From positions 1 to 64,000 of the forward strand of contig JAIXTE010000015.1 of NCBI GenBank assembly GCA_027484315.1: 64,000 bases of DNA. Direction: 5' to 3'. Each line of letters begins with the position of its first letter. The first letter of the stretch is position 1. Shown piece by piece: positions 42,332-49,831 of the stretch. A program made the translations under genes and the position numbers. The DNA is from Burkholderiales bacterium. GTDB lineage: Bacteria; Pseudomonadota; Gammaproteobacteria; Burkholderiales; Burkholderiaceae_B. The notes under the pieces are model-generated. The model was not told where the DNA came from. It ran no database searches and saw nothing but the letters and a program-made list of their open reading frames with translations.

Positions 42332-44737
42332 ATGTCGCAAGAACTTACCTCCGTGGGCATCCTCAAGACCCAGTCTGCCGGCGTGACCGTTGAACGCATG
42401 GGCCAAACCTTGACACTGGAGCCCGATGCACCGGTGTTCTGGAACGACAAGATTGTCAACAGCAGCACTCAAACAGTTCAAGTCCAGATGCCAGCCTTGC
42501 ATCCCTCACACGGAGATACATTGCTGGAATTGGCGCCTGGTGCGTCGGCCCGGCTTGACGCAGCAACTTCAGACCTGGCTGATGCACCCGCTCGAACAGA
42601 AGTGGTTGCCCTGTCTGACGGCGTTGAACTGTACGAGGTCAGCGATGACATCAATACTGCTTTTCTGACGCCTCACGAAGGAGGCCTGTCGGGTTTGGTC
42701 GGCGCAGGTTTGCTGGCTGCCGGCAGCGGAGCCGCCACGGGTGCCGCCATTGGCGGCGCATTGTTGGGTGCAGTGGCATTGAGTGACGATGGCGATGACA
42801 CAGTGACTACGCTTCCAGTCGGCCCCAATGATGGTGATGCCGATGCCGATGCCGATGCTGATGCTGATGCTGATGCTGATGCTGATGCCGATGCCGATGC
42901 CGATGCTGATGCTGATGCTGACATGGACATTGCAGGATTGGTCGGTGGCCTCGAGTCATTAAACGACGCCCTGGAGCAAACCCCCTTGGCTCCGCTAACA
43001 GCAGTAACTGGCGCTTTGGCAACAGGCCTGTCCACTGTCGCGGACGGCTTGGCAGGTGTAGCTGACCAAGACCCCACAGGATTAGCGAATTTGCTGGCCG
43101 AGACTATCGGACAACCTCAAGATGGTTACAGCAATGACCAGGAAGGCCTTGCTGGCGTAGTGAGCAATCTGTCACAAGGACTTGCGGCAGGTAGCCAAGG
43201 CAGCCCACTGGATGCAGTTGTGAATCCATTGGCTCAAACCTTGGGCTTCAGCGAAGAAAGCGAAGTGGATGGTGTAGCACAAGGCCTGACTGCTGCTGGC
43301 AATGTACTTGCCTCAGACGAAAGTCAGTTGAACGTCTTGACAGCTGATTTGCTTGCTCCTGTAGTTGGGACAAGCGACATGGATGCGGGTTCTCCCGGCC
43401 TCAGCGGCACACTGCAAGAGGCAGGCGAAGGCCTGACTGACTTGACCAATGAAGACAGCGCGCTTGCCCCATTGTCACCTTTGACCGAGGGCTTGGCATT
43501 TGTTGTAGCGGGTGGCGAAGACCCAACAGGTGGTCAGTTGCCTGAAGAACTTTCAGGTGGTTTGGCTGGCGGAGTTGGTCTGCTCGGACAAGCGCTGGTA
43601 GACGGATCGGAAATGGCTGGACCAGGCGCGGCTTTGGTTGAGACAGTTGGAAATCTGCTTGGCGGCACACGCCCAACAGGTGACGGCGAGCCGGGCAATG
43701 GCGGTGGAATCCCAGAAACTCCACTGTCACCACTCACAGACGCCTTGATGGAAAATGCAGACCCAGCAGTATTTGCAGGCAACCTGGCGGGCGTCATTGA
43801 AGACATCGGCCAAAACTCACCGTTGGAAGCAGTCACAGGCCCGATCGCGGATGCACTTGCAGGTGGAGTACCTACCCTGCCAGGCATGCCAGGCGAAGGC
43901 GGCACAGACGGCCCAACTGGTACACCGCTGGATGTGATCCTGGCACCATTGGCTGACGCTGCAGGCGGTGGCTTGCCCACATTGCCAGGCTTGCCAGGCA
44001 ACGGCGGCACACCGACACCAAACCCTGTGGCAGGTCCTTTCGAATCAGCAGCTCAACAGTTTGTTGATCTGGCACCAATCGAAATGATTCCAGTCATTGG
44101 ACAGCCCATCGAAGACGGTATTCTGACTGGCGCAGCCTTGCTTGACAGCATTTTGGCTGGCGGCTTGCCAGGCCTGCCAGGCGAAGGCGGCACAGACGGC
44201 CCAACCGGAACACCTCTGGACGCCATCTTGGCTCCTTTGGCTGATGCGGCTGGTGGCGGCTTGCCAACATTGCCTGGTCTGCCAGGTGAAGGTGGTACAG
44301 ATGGCCCAACCGGAACACCTCTGGATGCAGTATTGGCTCCTTTGGCTGATGCGGCTGGCGGCGGCTTGCCAATGTTGCCAGGTTTGCCAGGCGAAGGCGG
44401 TACAGACGGCCCAACCGGAACACCTCTGGACGCAGTATTGGCTCCTTTGGCTGATGCGGCTGGTGGTGGCTTGCCAATGTTGCCAGGCTTGCCAGGCGAA
44501 GGCGGCACAGACGGCCCAACCGGCACACCTCTGGATGCAGTACTGGCACCTTTGGCTGATGCAGCGGGTGGCGGCTTGCCAACATTGCCAGGTGCGCCTG
44601 ATGCAGGTGGCCTGCCAATTCCAACAGACGCGTCAGCTTTGACCGACCTGTTGGGTGGTAGCGGCTTGCCAATCAGCACAATCACCGATTTGCTGGATCC
44701 AAGTGCTTTGCCAATCCCCGGATTGCCAACCGCCTAA
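42332..44737 (+). CDS. FecR-like/TPL-repeat protein, paralogue 2, with Asp-Ala run and 35-residue repeats
   Basis: The 801-residue protein has no signal peptide. The amino module (about residues 1-110) ends SDGVELYEVSD, a segment shared with paralogue 3. The hydrophobic part begins SGLVGAGLLAAG at residue 120. A run of 14 Asp-Ala pairs (about residues 169-196) follows, encoded by a hexanucleotide repeat. The remainder is Gly/Pro/Leu-rich with TPLAPL, SPLDAV and similar repeats, ending in four tandem 35-residue units (GTPLDAVLAPLADAAGGG plus LPGLPGEGGTDGPT) and one separate unit near residue 515. A strong terminator follows. Export route and function are unknown; a secreted matrix or adhesin protein is my inference. 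Confidence 0.85.
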   Translation: MSQELTSVGILKTQSAGVTVERMGQTLTLEPDAPVFWNDKIVNSSTQTVQVQMPALHPSHGDTLLELAPGASARLDAATSDLADAPARTEVVALSDGVELYEVSDDINTAFLTPHEGGLSGLVGAGLLAAGSGAATGAAIGGALLGAVALSDDGDDTVTTLPVGPNDGDADADADADADADADADADADADADADADMDIAGLVGGLESLNDALEQTPLAPLTAVTGALATGLSTVADGLAGVADQDPTGLANLLAETIGQPQDGYSNDQEGLAGVVSNLSQGLAAGSQGSPLDAVVNPLAQTLGFSEESEVDGVAQGLTAAGNVLASDESQLNVLTADLLAPVVGTSDMDAGSPGLSGTLQEAGEGLTDLTNEDSALAPLSPLTEGLAFVVAGGEDPTGGQLPEELSGGLAGGVGLLGQALVDGSEMAGPGAALVETVGNLLGGTRPTGDGEPGNGGGIPETPLSPLTDALMENADPAVFAGNLAGVIEDIGQNSPLEAVTGPIADALAGGVPTLPGMPGEGGTDGPTGTPLDVILAPLADAAGGGLPTLPGLPGNGGTPTPNPVAGPFESAAQQFVDLAPIEMIPVIGQPIEDGILTGAALLDSILAGGLPGLPGEGGTDGPTGTPLDAILAPLADAAGGGLPTLPGLPGEGGTDGPTGTPLDAVLAPLADAAGGGLPMLPGLPGEGGTDGPTGTPLDAVLAPLADAAGGGLPMLPGLPGEGGTDGPTGTPLDAVLAPLADAAGGGLPTLPGAPDAGGLPIPTDASALTDLLGGSGLPISTITDLLDPSALPIPGLPTA
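42836..42919 (+). repeat. (GATGCY)14 hexanucleotide tandem repeat
   Basis: Fourteen copies of GATGCC or GATGCT encode the Asp-Ala run. Each unit is two codons, so slippage would alter length without breaking the frame. Confidence 0.9.
44167..44586 (+). repeat. four tandem 105-bp units
   Basis: Four consecutive units of 105 bases encode 35-residue Gly/Pro/Leu repeats. They differ mainly at third codon positions. A fifth, isolated unit lies at about 43870-43975. Confidence 0.85.
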
Positions 44738-44755
44738 ACACGGCATGGCAACTGC

Positions 44756-44783
44756 AAAAAACCCCTCTTCGGAGGGGTTTTTT
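44756..44783 (+). terminator. rho-independent terminator after paralogue 2
   Basis: CCCCTC-TTCG-GAGGGG stem-loop at 44762-44777 with a UUCG tetraloop and six T residues. The preceding A-run makes it usable in both directions. Confidence 0.93.
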
Positions 44784-44852
44784 GTTTGAATCCAATCTGG
44801 AAGACCCAGAAGTAAAAACTACAATTCTTTACTCAACCATCGGATATTCTCC

Positions 44853-45710
44853 ATGAGCCAGGCACTGCAAATCGGCACCATTGCTTCCAACACAGACAAA
44901 CTGTTTGTTCAACGCCTGGGCGAACAACTTGCCTTGCGGCAAGGCGACGCCGTTCTGGCTGGAGATGTCTTGCAGAATAAAGACACCATAGCCATCGACA
45001 TCACGCTTCCCGCCCAAAAGGCAGGCCAGTCCGATTCCCTGCTCACACTGGCACCTGATGCCACAGCACAGGTATCGATTGCGAGCAACAGCGAAGGTGC
45101 AATTCTTGAAGTAACCTCTCTCACTGAAGGTGTCGAGTTGTATGCCGTCAGTGAAGGCAGTGATGGCGCCATGTTGCTGACCGACGCAGGCACAGGTGTA
45201 AGCGGCCTGGTTGGCGCTGGTCTATTGTCAGCGGGCTCAATTGGCGGTACAAGCGGCCTGGTTACCGCAATCGGAGGCGGGGTTGGCGTGGCTGCATTGG
45301 CAGCCTCATCTGGCGATGACAGCAACTCAGCCAATCCATCTGGTTTTACCGATGTCCGCGTGGACAATGGCGATGAAACTACCCCACCTGTTGACAACCC
45401 GGAGAATCCTGAGGATCCTGAGAACCCCGACAGCAACGAGAACCCTGACACGCCCCCAGAGGAAGAACCGGAAACACCCGGTGAGAACCCGGAGCAGCCA
45501 ACAGACCCGGTCGACCCAGGCACAGCCGGGACCACAGGTACACCACTTGATCTGTTGCTGGATCCACTGGCCAATGCGTTGGGTGACACACCCCTGGCGG
45601 TGATCACAGACCCACTGTTTGACGCACTGGGTGCATTGCCGATTGGCTCTGCACCCAACCCGGCCAATGCATTGCCGTTAGACGCTATCACCGGCAACCT
45701 GCCAGGCTAA
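44853..45710 (+). CDS. FecR-like/TPL-repeat protein, paralogue 3
   Basis: The 285-residue protein is the short member of the family: an amino module of about 110 residues (LFVQRLGEQLALRQGDAVL, TEGVELYAVSE), a hydrophobic part starting SGLVGAGLLSAG at residue 117, and a Pro/Glu/Asn-rich linker of about 60 residues (PENPEDPENPD). A single repeat block follows with GTPLDLLLDPLANALGDTPL and a closing LPLDAITGNLPG. It is a separate transcription unit between two terminators. AGTAAAAAC lies at 44811-44819, with a possible -10 TACAAT at 44820-44825, but not with the spacing of the two conserved modules. Confidence 0.83.
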   Translation: MSQALQIGTIASNTDKLFVQRLGEQLALRQGDAVLAGDVLQNKDTIAIDITLPAQKAGQSDSLLTLAPDATAQVSIASNSEGAILEVTSLTEGVELYAVSEGSDGAMLLTDAGTGVSGLVGAGLLSAGSIGGTSGLVTAIGGGVGVAALAASSGDDSNSANPSGFTDVRVDNGDETTPPVDNPENPEDPENPDSNENPDTPPEEEPETPGENPEQPTDPVDPGTAGTTGTPLDLLLDPLANALGDTPLAVITDPLFDALGALPIGSAPNPANALPLDAITGNLPG

Positions 45711-45726
45711 GAAGATCAGCAGCCAG

Positions 45727-45755
45727 AAAAAAAGCCACTGCAAGGTGGCTTTTTT
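45727..45755 (+). terminator. rho-independent terminator after paralogue 3
   Basis: GCCAC (45734-45738) and GTGGC (45745-45749) form a stem extended by A-T pairs, ending in six T residues. With an A-run on the other side it may also serve the convergent reductase gene. Confidence 0.9.
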
Positions 45756-45778
45756 CATTCATGCAGTCTTAAATCAGC

Positions 45779-46852
45779 TCACTCGAACTTGTCGTAGCGG
45801 ATGTTTTCAGGCTTCACACCCAGCTTGGAAAACTTCGCAATTGCGGCATCAATCATTGCGGGTGGACCACACAAATAGGCCTGAACTTCAGGCCAGTCCA
45901 ACTGCAATTTGTCAAGCTCATCAGTGACATAACCACGCGCACCCGTCCAGCTCGAATTCTCCGGCTCTTCCGACAACACCTGCTTGAAATTCAGCGAACC
46001 CCTCCAGCCCTGCTGAATGCGACCCATCTCTTCTACTGCGTACAAATCACGCTGGGTGCGTGCGCCAAACAAATACACCGCATCGCGGGTTTCACCCGCC
46101 CACTTCGCCTGTTCCAGCACACTCAGGATGGGCGCCATGCCACTGCCGCCCGCTACACAAACAATCGGTGCAGGCTTGTCGCCTTCGGCGGCTCGCAGGT
46201 AGAAATCACCAAAAGGCCCACTCATGCTCAGGCGGGTTTCCTGTCGGTTTGCAGCGAACAACCATTCGGTGAATTTGCCGCCTGGCACTTTGCGCACGTG
46301 AAACACCAGCTCACCAGCCTCTTGCCCTTTCGGCGCCATGGCGAAGCTGTAGTTGCGTGACAAACTGAATTCCTCGAGGCGGATCTCGGCATACTGCCCG
46401 GCCTTGAAAGGCATCGGGTCATCCAGGGCCACGCGCAATTCCACGATGTCATGTGTCAACTCCTTCTGACCCACAATCGTCCCGCGTGTTTCAACCAAGC
46501 GGTCTCCGCCCGACGTCAACCCCACTTCAATTTCCAGATCTGTCTCCGGAATTGACTGGCACGCCAGAATCATTCCGGCTTTCAGGTCCTCCGCGCTCAA
46601 CACATAGCTGGAGTCGGTCAACTCCCGCACCTTGCCGCTTTTCAGCTTGCACTTGCATTGCGTGCAGCTGCCCACTCTGCAATTGTGCGGAAAACCCAAG
46701 CCCGCAGAAAGGGCGGAATTCAGAATCACCTTTCGGCCTTTCTCCACCTCAAAGCTTTGGCCACCTGGGGCAACATTCACCTTGTGTGTGACTTTGCCTT
46801 TGCTGCCTGCTGCAGCACCGCCTTGCAAACCAAACCATTCAAGCAATTTCAT
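45779..46852 (-). CDS. XylA-like 2Fe-2S/FAD reductase of the AlkB-type hydroxylase
   Basis: The 357-residue protein begins with a plant-type ferredoxin domain (FPHNCRVGSCTQCKCKL near residue 53, last cluster cysteine in ILACQSI near 97). An FAD domain (LSRNYSFAMAP near 164) and an NAD(P)H domain (VCVAGGSGMAPILSVLE, YLCGPPAMIDAAI) follow. It feeds electrons to the membrane hydroxylase encoded 29 bases upstream, as XylA does for XylM, in place of rubredoxin and its reductase. Its ribosome-site leader AACAAGGAGACAGACATG is identical to that of the coiled-coil gene at 27665. Confidence 0.94.
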   Translation of the reverse strand: MKLLEWFGLQGGAAAGSKGKVTHKVNVAPGGQSFEVEKGRKVILNSALSAGLGFPHNCRVGSCTQCKCKLKSGKVRELTDSSYVLSAEDLKAGMILACQSIPETDLEIEVGLTSGGDRLVETRGTIVGQKELTHDIVELRVALDDPMPFKAGQYAEIRLEEFSLSRNYSFAMAPKGQEAGELVFHVRKVPGGKFTEWLFAANRQETRLSMSGPFGDFYLRAAEGDKPAPIVCVAGGSGMAPILSVLEQAKWAGETRDAVYLFGARTQRDLYAVEEMGRIQQGWRGSLNFKQVLSEEPENSSWTGARGYVTDELDKLQLDWPEVQAYLCGPPAMIDAAIAKFSKLGVKPENIRYDKFE

Positions 46853-46881
46853 GTCTGTCTCCTTGTTGGGTCTGTTGTTGC

Positions 46882-48084
46882 TCAGGCAGCTGCACGATTC
46901 ATGGTGTGACCACCATTCTGGCCAAGCTGGGCAGATTTCAAACCCTTCATGCCGCTTTTCAGACTCGCCTCGATGGCCAGCTTTTTCTCTTCCGGTGTGG
47001 CAAAGGTTTCATCCCAATGGTTCAACAGGGGAGTCATGACTTTCTTGTAAAGCGGGGGTACCAAGGCCAGCAGAATTGTTCCCAGGTAACCGGTTGGCAA
47101 CATCGGTGCGTGGCGATAGCTGCGCAGGTTCCAGTATTCCTGGTCTGCCTCGGCATGGTGGTGCGAATGGCGGGTCAATGCGTACAGCAGGGCTGTTGAC
47201 ACCGATGCATTGGTATTCCAACTGTGGCGTGGCTCTACCTTGTCTTCAGGACGACGCACAATGCCGTAATGTTCCATGTAGTTCACGATTTCCAGCAGTG
47301 TTTTGCCACCTGCACTCATGATCCAGAACATCACCACACCCACCCAGCCTCCAATGACAAAAGACGTCGCAAACAGACTCAAACTCATCAAATTGCCACG
47401 CATCATCCGACTGTGAACAGGGTTCCAGACCGATTGGTTGAACTTGGCCAAACGCTGCTTTTCAAGCTTCCAAGCCGATTTGTAACCACCCAAGGTGCTT
47501 TTCAGGACAAAACCGTAGACGTTCTCTCCGCGCTGCGCAGTGGCCGGGTCAGCAGGTGTACCCAGGTTTTTGTGATGGCCATACACGTGCTCAATCGAAA
47601 AAGACGCATCACAGGTGAAGGCCAACATCCAGCGGCCCAGCATCATGTCGCGCATGCTGTAAGTGCGGTGTGTCAATTCGTGCCCTACGTTGGTTCCGCC
47701 GGCACCAAACAGAAAAGCCCCGGCCAGCGCACCAAAAAACCATTGGTACCAAGTGGTATCCGCTTGTAGCTGCAAGCGGTCGTAACCAAAAACGCCTTTC
47801 ATGAAACCGTCAATGCCCAGCACGTCCACTGGTGCCACCGCCCAAGTGAAACACAGTGTGACCCACATCAGAATGGGCAGGGTGAGCCACAACATCAGGT
47901 TCAGAAAAAACTCCCCTTCCATGCGCGGCTCGCTGCGGTCATCCGGCAACAGGATGTCGCCCAAAGCGACAACGAACACCAGTGCGGCGATGCCGGTGTA
48001 CATCCAGGCACCGCCTTGCATCATGGCATGCATCACAGCCAGAGCAATCAATGGAAAGGTGGTGAATTTCAAATAGTGCTGCAT
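46882..48084 (-). CDS. AlkB/XylM-type membrane hydroxylase
   Basis: The 400-residue integral membrane di-iron enzyme has six or so helices and the alkane/xylene monooxygenase histidine motifs: HELTHR at residues 135-140, EHVYGHH at 165-171, NYMEHYGI near 270 and RHSHHHAEAD near 315. It inserts oxygen at a terminal carbon of alkanes, alkyl aromatics or fatty acids; the substrate is not decided by sequence. AAGGAGACTTCCT precedes the ATG. It forms an operon with the reductase and is divergent from a FabR-like repressor whose operator covers its promoter. Confidence 0.94.
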   Translation of the reverse strand: MQHYLKFTTFPLIALAVMHAMMQGGAWMYTGIAALVFVVALGDILLPDDRSEPRMEGEFFLNLMLWLTLPILMWVTLCFTWAVAPVDVLGIDGFMKGVFGYDRLQLQADTTWYQWFFGALAGAFLFGAGGTNVGHELTHRTYSMRDMMLGRWMLAFTCDASFSIEHVYGHHKNLGTPADPATAQRGENVYGFVLKSTLGGYKSAWKLEKQRLAKFNQSVWNPVHSRMMRGNLMSLSLFATSFVIGGWVGVVMFWIMSAGGKTLLEIVNYMEHYGIVRRPEDKVEPRHSWNTNASVSTALLYALTRHSHHHAEADQEYWNLRSYRHAPMLPTGYLGTILLALVPPLYKKVMTPLLNHWDETFATPEEKKLAIEASLKSGMKGLKSAQLGQNGGHTMNRAAA

Positions 48085-48148
48085 AGGAAGTCTCCTTTTT
48101 GGTGGTGCCTTTTTTGTAACTCAGGCATTGTCTAGTCTGACAAAATTC

Positions 48149-48177
48149 ATGTTAACGATTGTAAACATACTCGTCAA
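48149..48177 (-). promoter_or_regulatory. hydroxylase promoter TTGACG-17-TAACAT covered by a 20-base palindrome
   Basis: On the minus strand the -35 TTGACG (48177-48172) and -10 TAACAT (48154-48149) are 17 bases apart. ATGTTAACGATTGTAAACAT (48149-48168), an imperfect palindrome with eight of ten pairs, covers the -10 and most of the spacer, which suits repression by the divergent TetR protein. Confidence 0.65.
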
Positions 48178-48260
48178 TACTTGCAGATCACATTCTGATT
48201 AAAACTTCTAAAACAAGGATTTAAAACAGGCGCTCGGGTTTTCGTTATAATCAAGGCCGT

Positions 48261-48902
48261 ATGACCTCCACCGCCTCCACCATTCATGGCCGCACCCGGC
48301 TAATTGACGCTGCACTGAACCTGAGCTACCAACGGCGAAGTTTCTCCAGCCTGGGCATTCGCGAAATTACCCGCGAGGCCGGCCTGTCAGCCCCTGCGTT
48401 CTATCGCCATTTTGAAGACCTTGCCGACCTGGGCACCGCTGTTATTCTGGAAGTTGAAAAGGCCGTCATCGACGCTTTCACCGAAGTGCGCATGAGTACC
48501 GCCAAGGAAGCAGACCTCGACATTCGACCCATGTTGGTCAAACGGTTTTTCGACTGGGCTGCAGAAAACCCGAAACCAGTGGTGGTGGGCGCCTCCGAGG
48601 CCTTTGGCCCACTCGAGCGCATGAGAAACGGTTTGAAAAAAACCATCCGGGCCATTAGCGAAGACATATGCAGCGACAATCGCATCGCCGCACTGTTGCC
48701 AGGGCTACCCAACGAAGAAATGATCGAAGTGCTGGAGGTACTGGCCCAGAACGTACTGTTCATGGCGGTTGAATATGTTGAAAAACCTCATGACAGGCAA
48801 GCGATCTACGACAAAGCGCTGCGAATTGTTGCCGTCATTTTTGCGGGCGCCCATGCTACACACGCGATGAAGCTGGAACTGGACGACCTCTCAAATCCTT
48901 GA
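48261..48902 (+). CDS. FabR-like TetR transcription repressor
   Basis: The 213-residue repressor resembles FabR-type TetR proteins: HGRTRLIDAALNLSYQRRSF at the start, IREITREAGLSAPAFYRHF as the helix-turn-helix and FEDLADLG after it. FabR relatives sense unsaturated acyl chains and control desaturase or lipid genes. Here the divergent genes encode an AlkB/XylM-type hydroxylase and its reductase. A TATAAT box at 48246-48251 lies only nine bases before the ATG, so the message may have almost no leader, although AAGG is also present. Confidence 0.92.
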   Translation: MTSTASTIHGRTRLIDAALNLSYQRRSFSSLGIREITREAGLSAPAFYRHFEDLADLGTAVILEVEKAVIDAFTEVRMSTAKEADLDIRPMLVKRFFDWAAENPKPVVVGASEAFGPLERMRNGLKKTIRAISEDICSDNRIAALLPGLPNEEMIEVLEVLAQNVLFMAVEYVEKPHDRQAIYDKALRIVAVIFAGAHATHAMKLELDDLSNP

Positions 48903-49033
48903 TTGATACTTCGACACACAACGCGATTTAACAAAAAAGCAACATCCTGTTTCATACGCTGTTTAAACGATTACACTATGTGTACACAAATTAACATTGT
49001 GGTATCGAAAATTCCCTTGCAGGATCCACACCT

Positions 49034-49777
49034 ATGCGTATCGCCATACTTGAAGACGACCTGACACAAAGCGAGATGTTGCGCTGGGTGCTGGAATCCG
49101 TAAACCACAAATGTCATTGCTTCCCCACATTCAAAGGCTTTCAAACTGCCTTGTACCGCGACAGCTTTGACCTCGTGCTGCTTGATTGGGTACTGCCAGA
49201 CAGTTCAGGCCCCAAAGTCATGAACTGGATTCGCGAAACTTTGCACATCAAAGTGCCCGTGCTGTTCATCACCTCCAAAACCGACGAAGAAAACATCGTT
49301 GAGGCCTTGAACGCTGGGGCGGACGATTACATGATCAAGCCGATTCGTCGCGGAGAACTGGTGGCTCGGGTCAATGCCTTGCTGCGCCGCGCTTACCCTG
49401 AATTAACAGCACCCGAAGTGTTTGAAATTGCGGAACTTGAATTTCATCCCAAGTTTTCAACCGTGGTGCGTCATGGCAAGCGGGTCGTGCTGACCCAAAA
49501 GGAATTTGATCTCGCGCTGCTGCTGTTTCGCAACCTCGGCAAGCCCCTATCCCGCTCACACATTCAGGAAAGCGTCTGGGGCCGTGACACCGACCTGCCA
49601 TCGCGAACCATGGACACCCACATTTCCCGAGTGCGCTCCAAGCTCGGCCTGCGGCCGGAACAAGGTTTCCGCCTGACGCCTGTGTATGGCTTCGGCTACA
49701 AGCTTGAGCAGGTGGACCACGAAGGCAAGTCACCCAGCCTGGCAAAAATCAAACGCCAACTCGCTGAAAACAGCTAA
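49034..49777 (+). CDS. OmpR-family response regulator
   Basis: The 247-residue protein has a receiver domain (acidic pair EDD near residues 7-9, phosphoacceptor Asp in LLDWVLPD near 51, Thr/Ser in FITSKTD, Lys in YMIKPI near 101). A winged-helix DNA-binding domain with an unusually direct start (VVLTQKEFDLALLLFRN) and the typical TMDTHISRVRSKLG recognition part follows. No sensor kinase is adjacent, so the partner is encoded elsewhere. It is a single gene between the FabR-like regulator and hemA. It is one candidate for the activator of the AGTAAAAAC modules, by proximity only. Confidence 0.93.
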   Translation: MRIAILEDDLTQSEMLRWVLESVNHKCHCFPTFKGFQTALYRDSFDLVLLDWVLPDSSGPKVMNWIRETLHIKVPVLFITSKTDEENIVEALNAGADDYMIKPIRRGELVARVNALLRRAYPELTAPEVFEIAELEFHPKFSTVVRHGKRVVLTQKEFDLALLLFRNLGKPLSRSHIQESVWGRDTDLPSRTMDTHISRVRSKLGLRPEQGFRLTPVYGFGYKLEQVDHEGKSPSLAKIKRQLAENS

Positions 49778-49831
49778 GAGCCCCAGCGGCTTCGCGCGTT
49801 ATAATGAAGGGTTTTCCGCCCAGTAGGTATC

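Noticed and set aside
42836-42919. Possible CRISPR-like array
   Set aside because: Units are six bases without spacers and lie inside a coding frame; this is a simple codon-pair repeat.
44811-44825. Third copy of the AGTAAAAAC promoter module before paralogue 3
   Set aside because: Only the nine-base core is present; the 18-base block, GTATATTCG and the leader inverted repeat are missing, so it was not counted as a full module.
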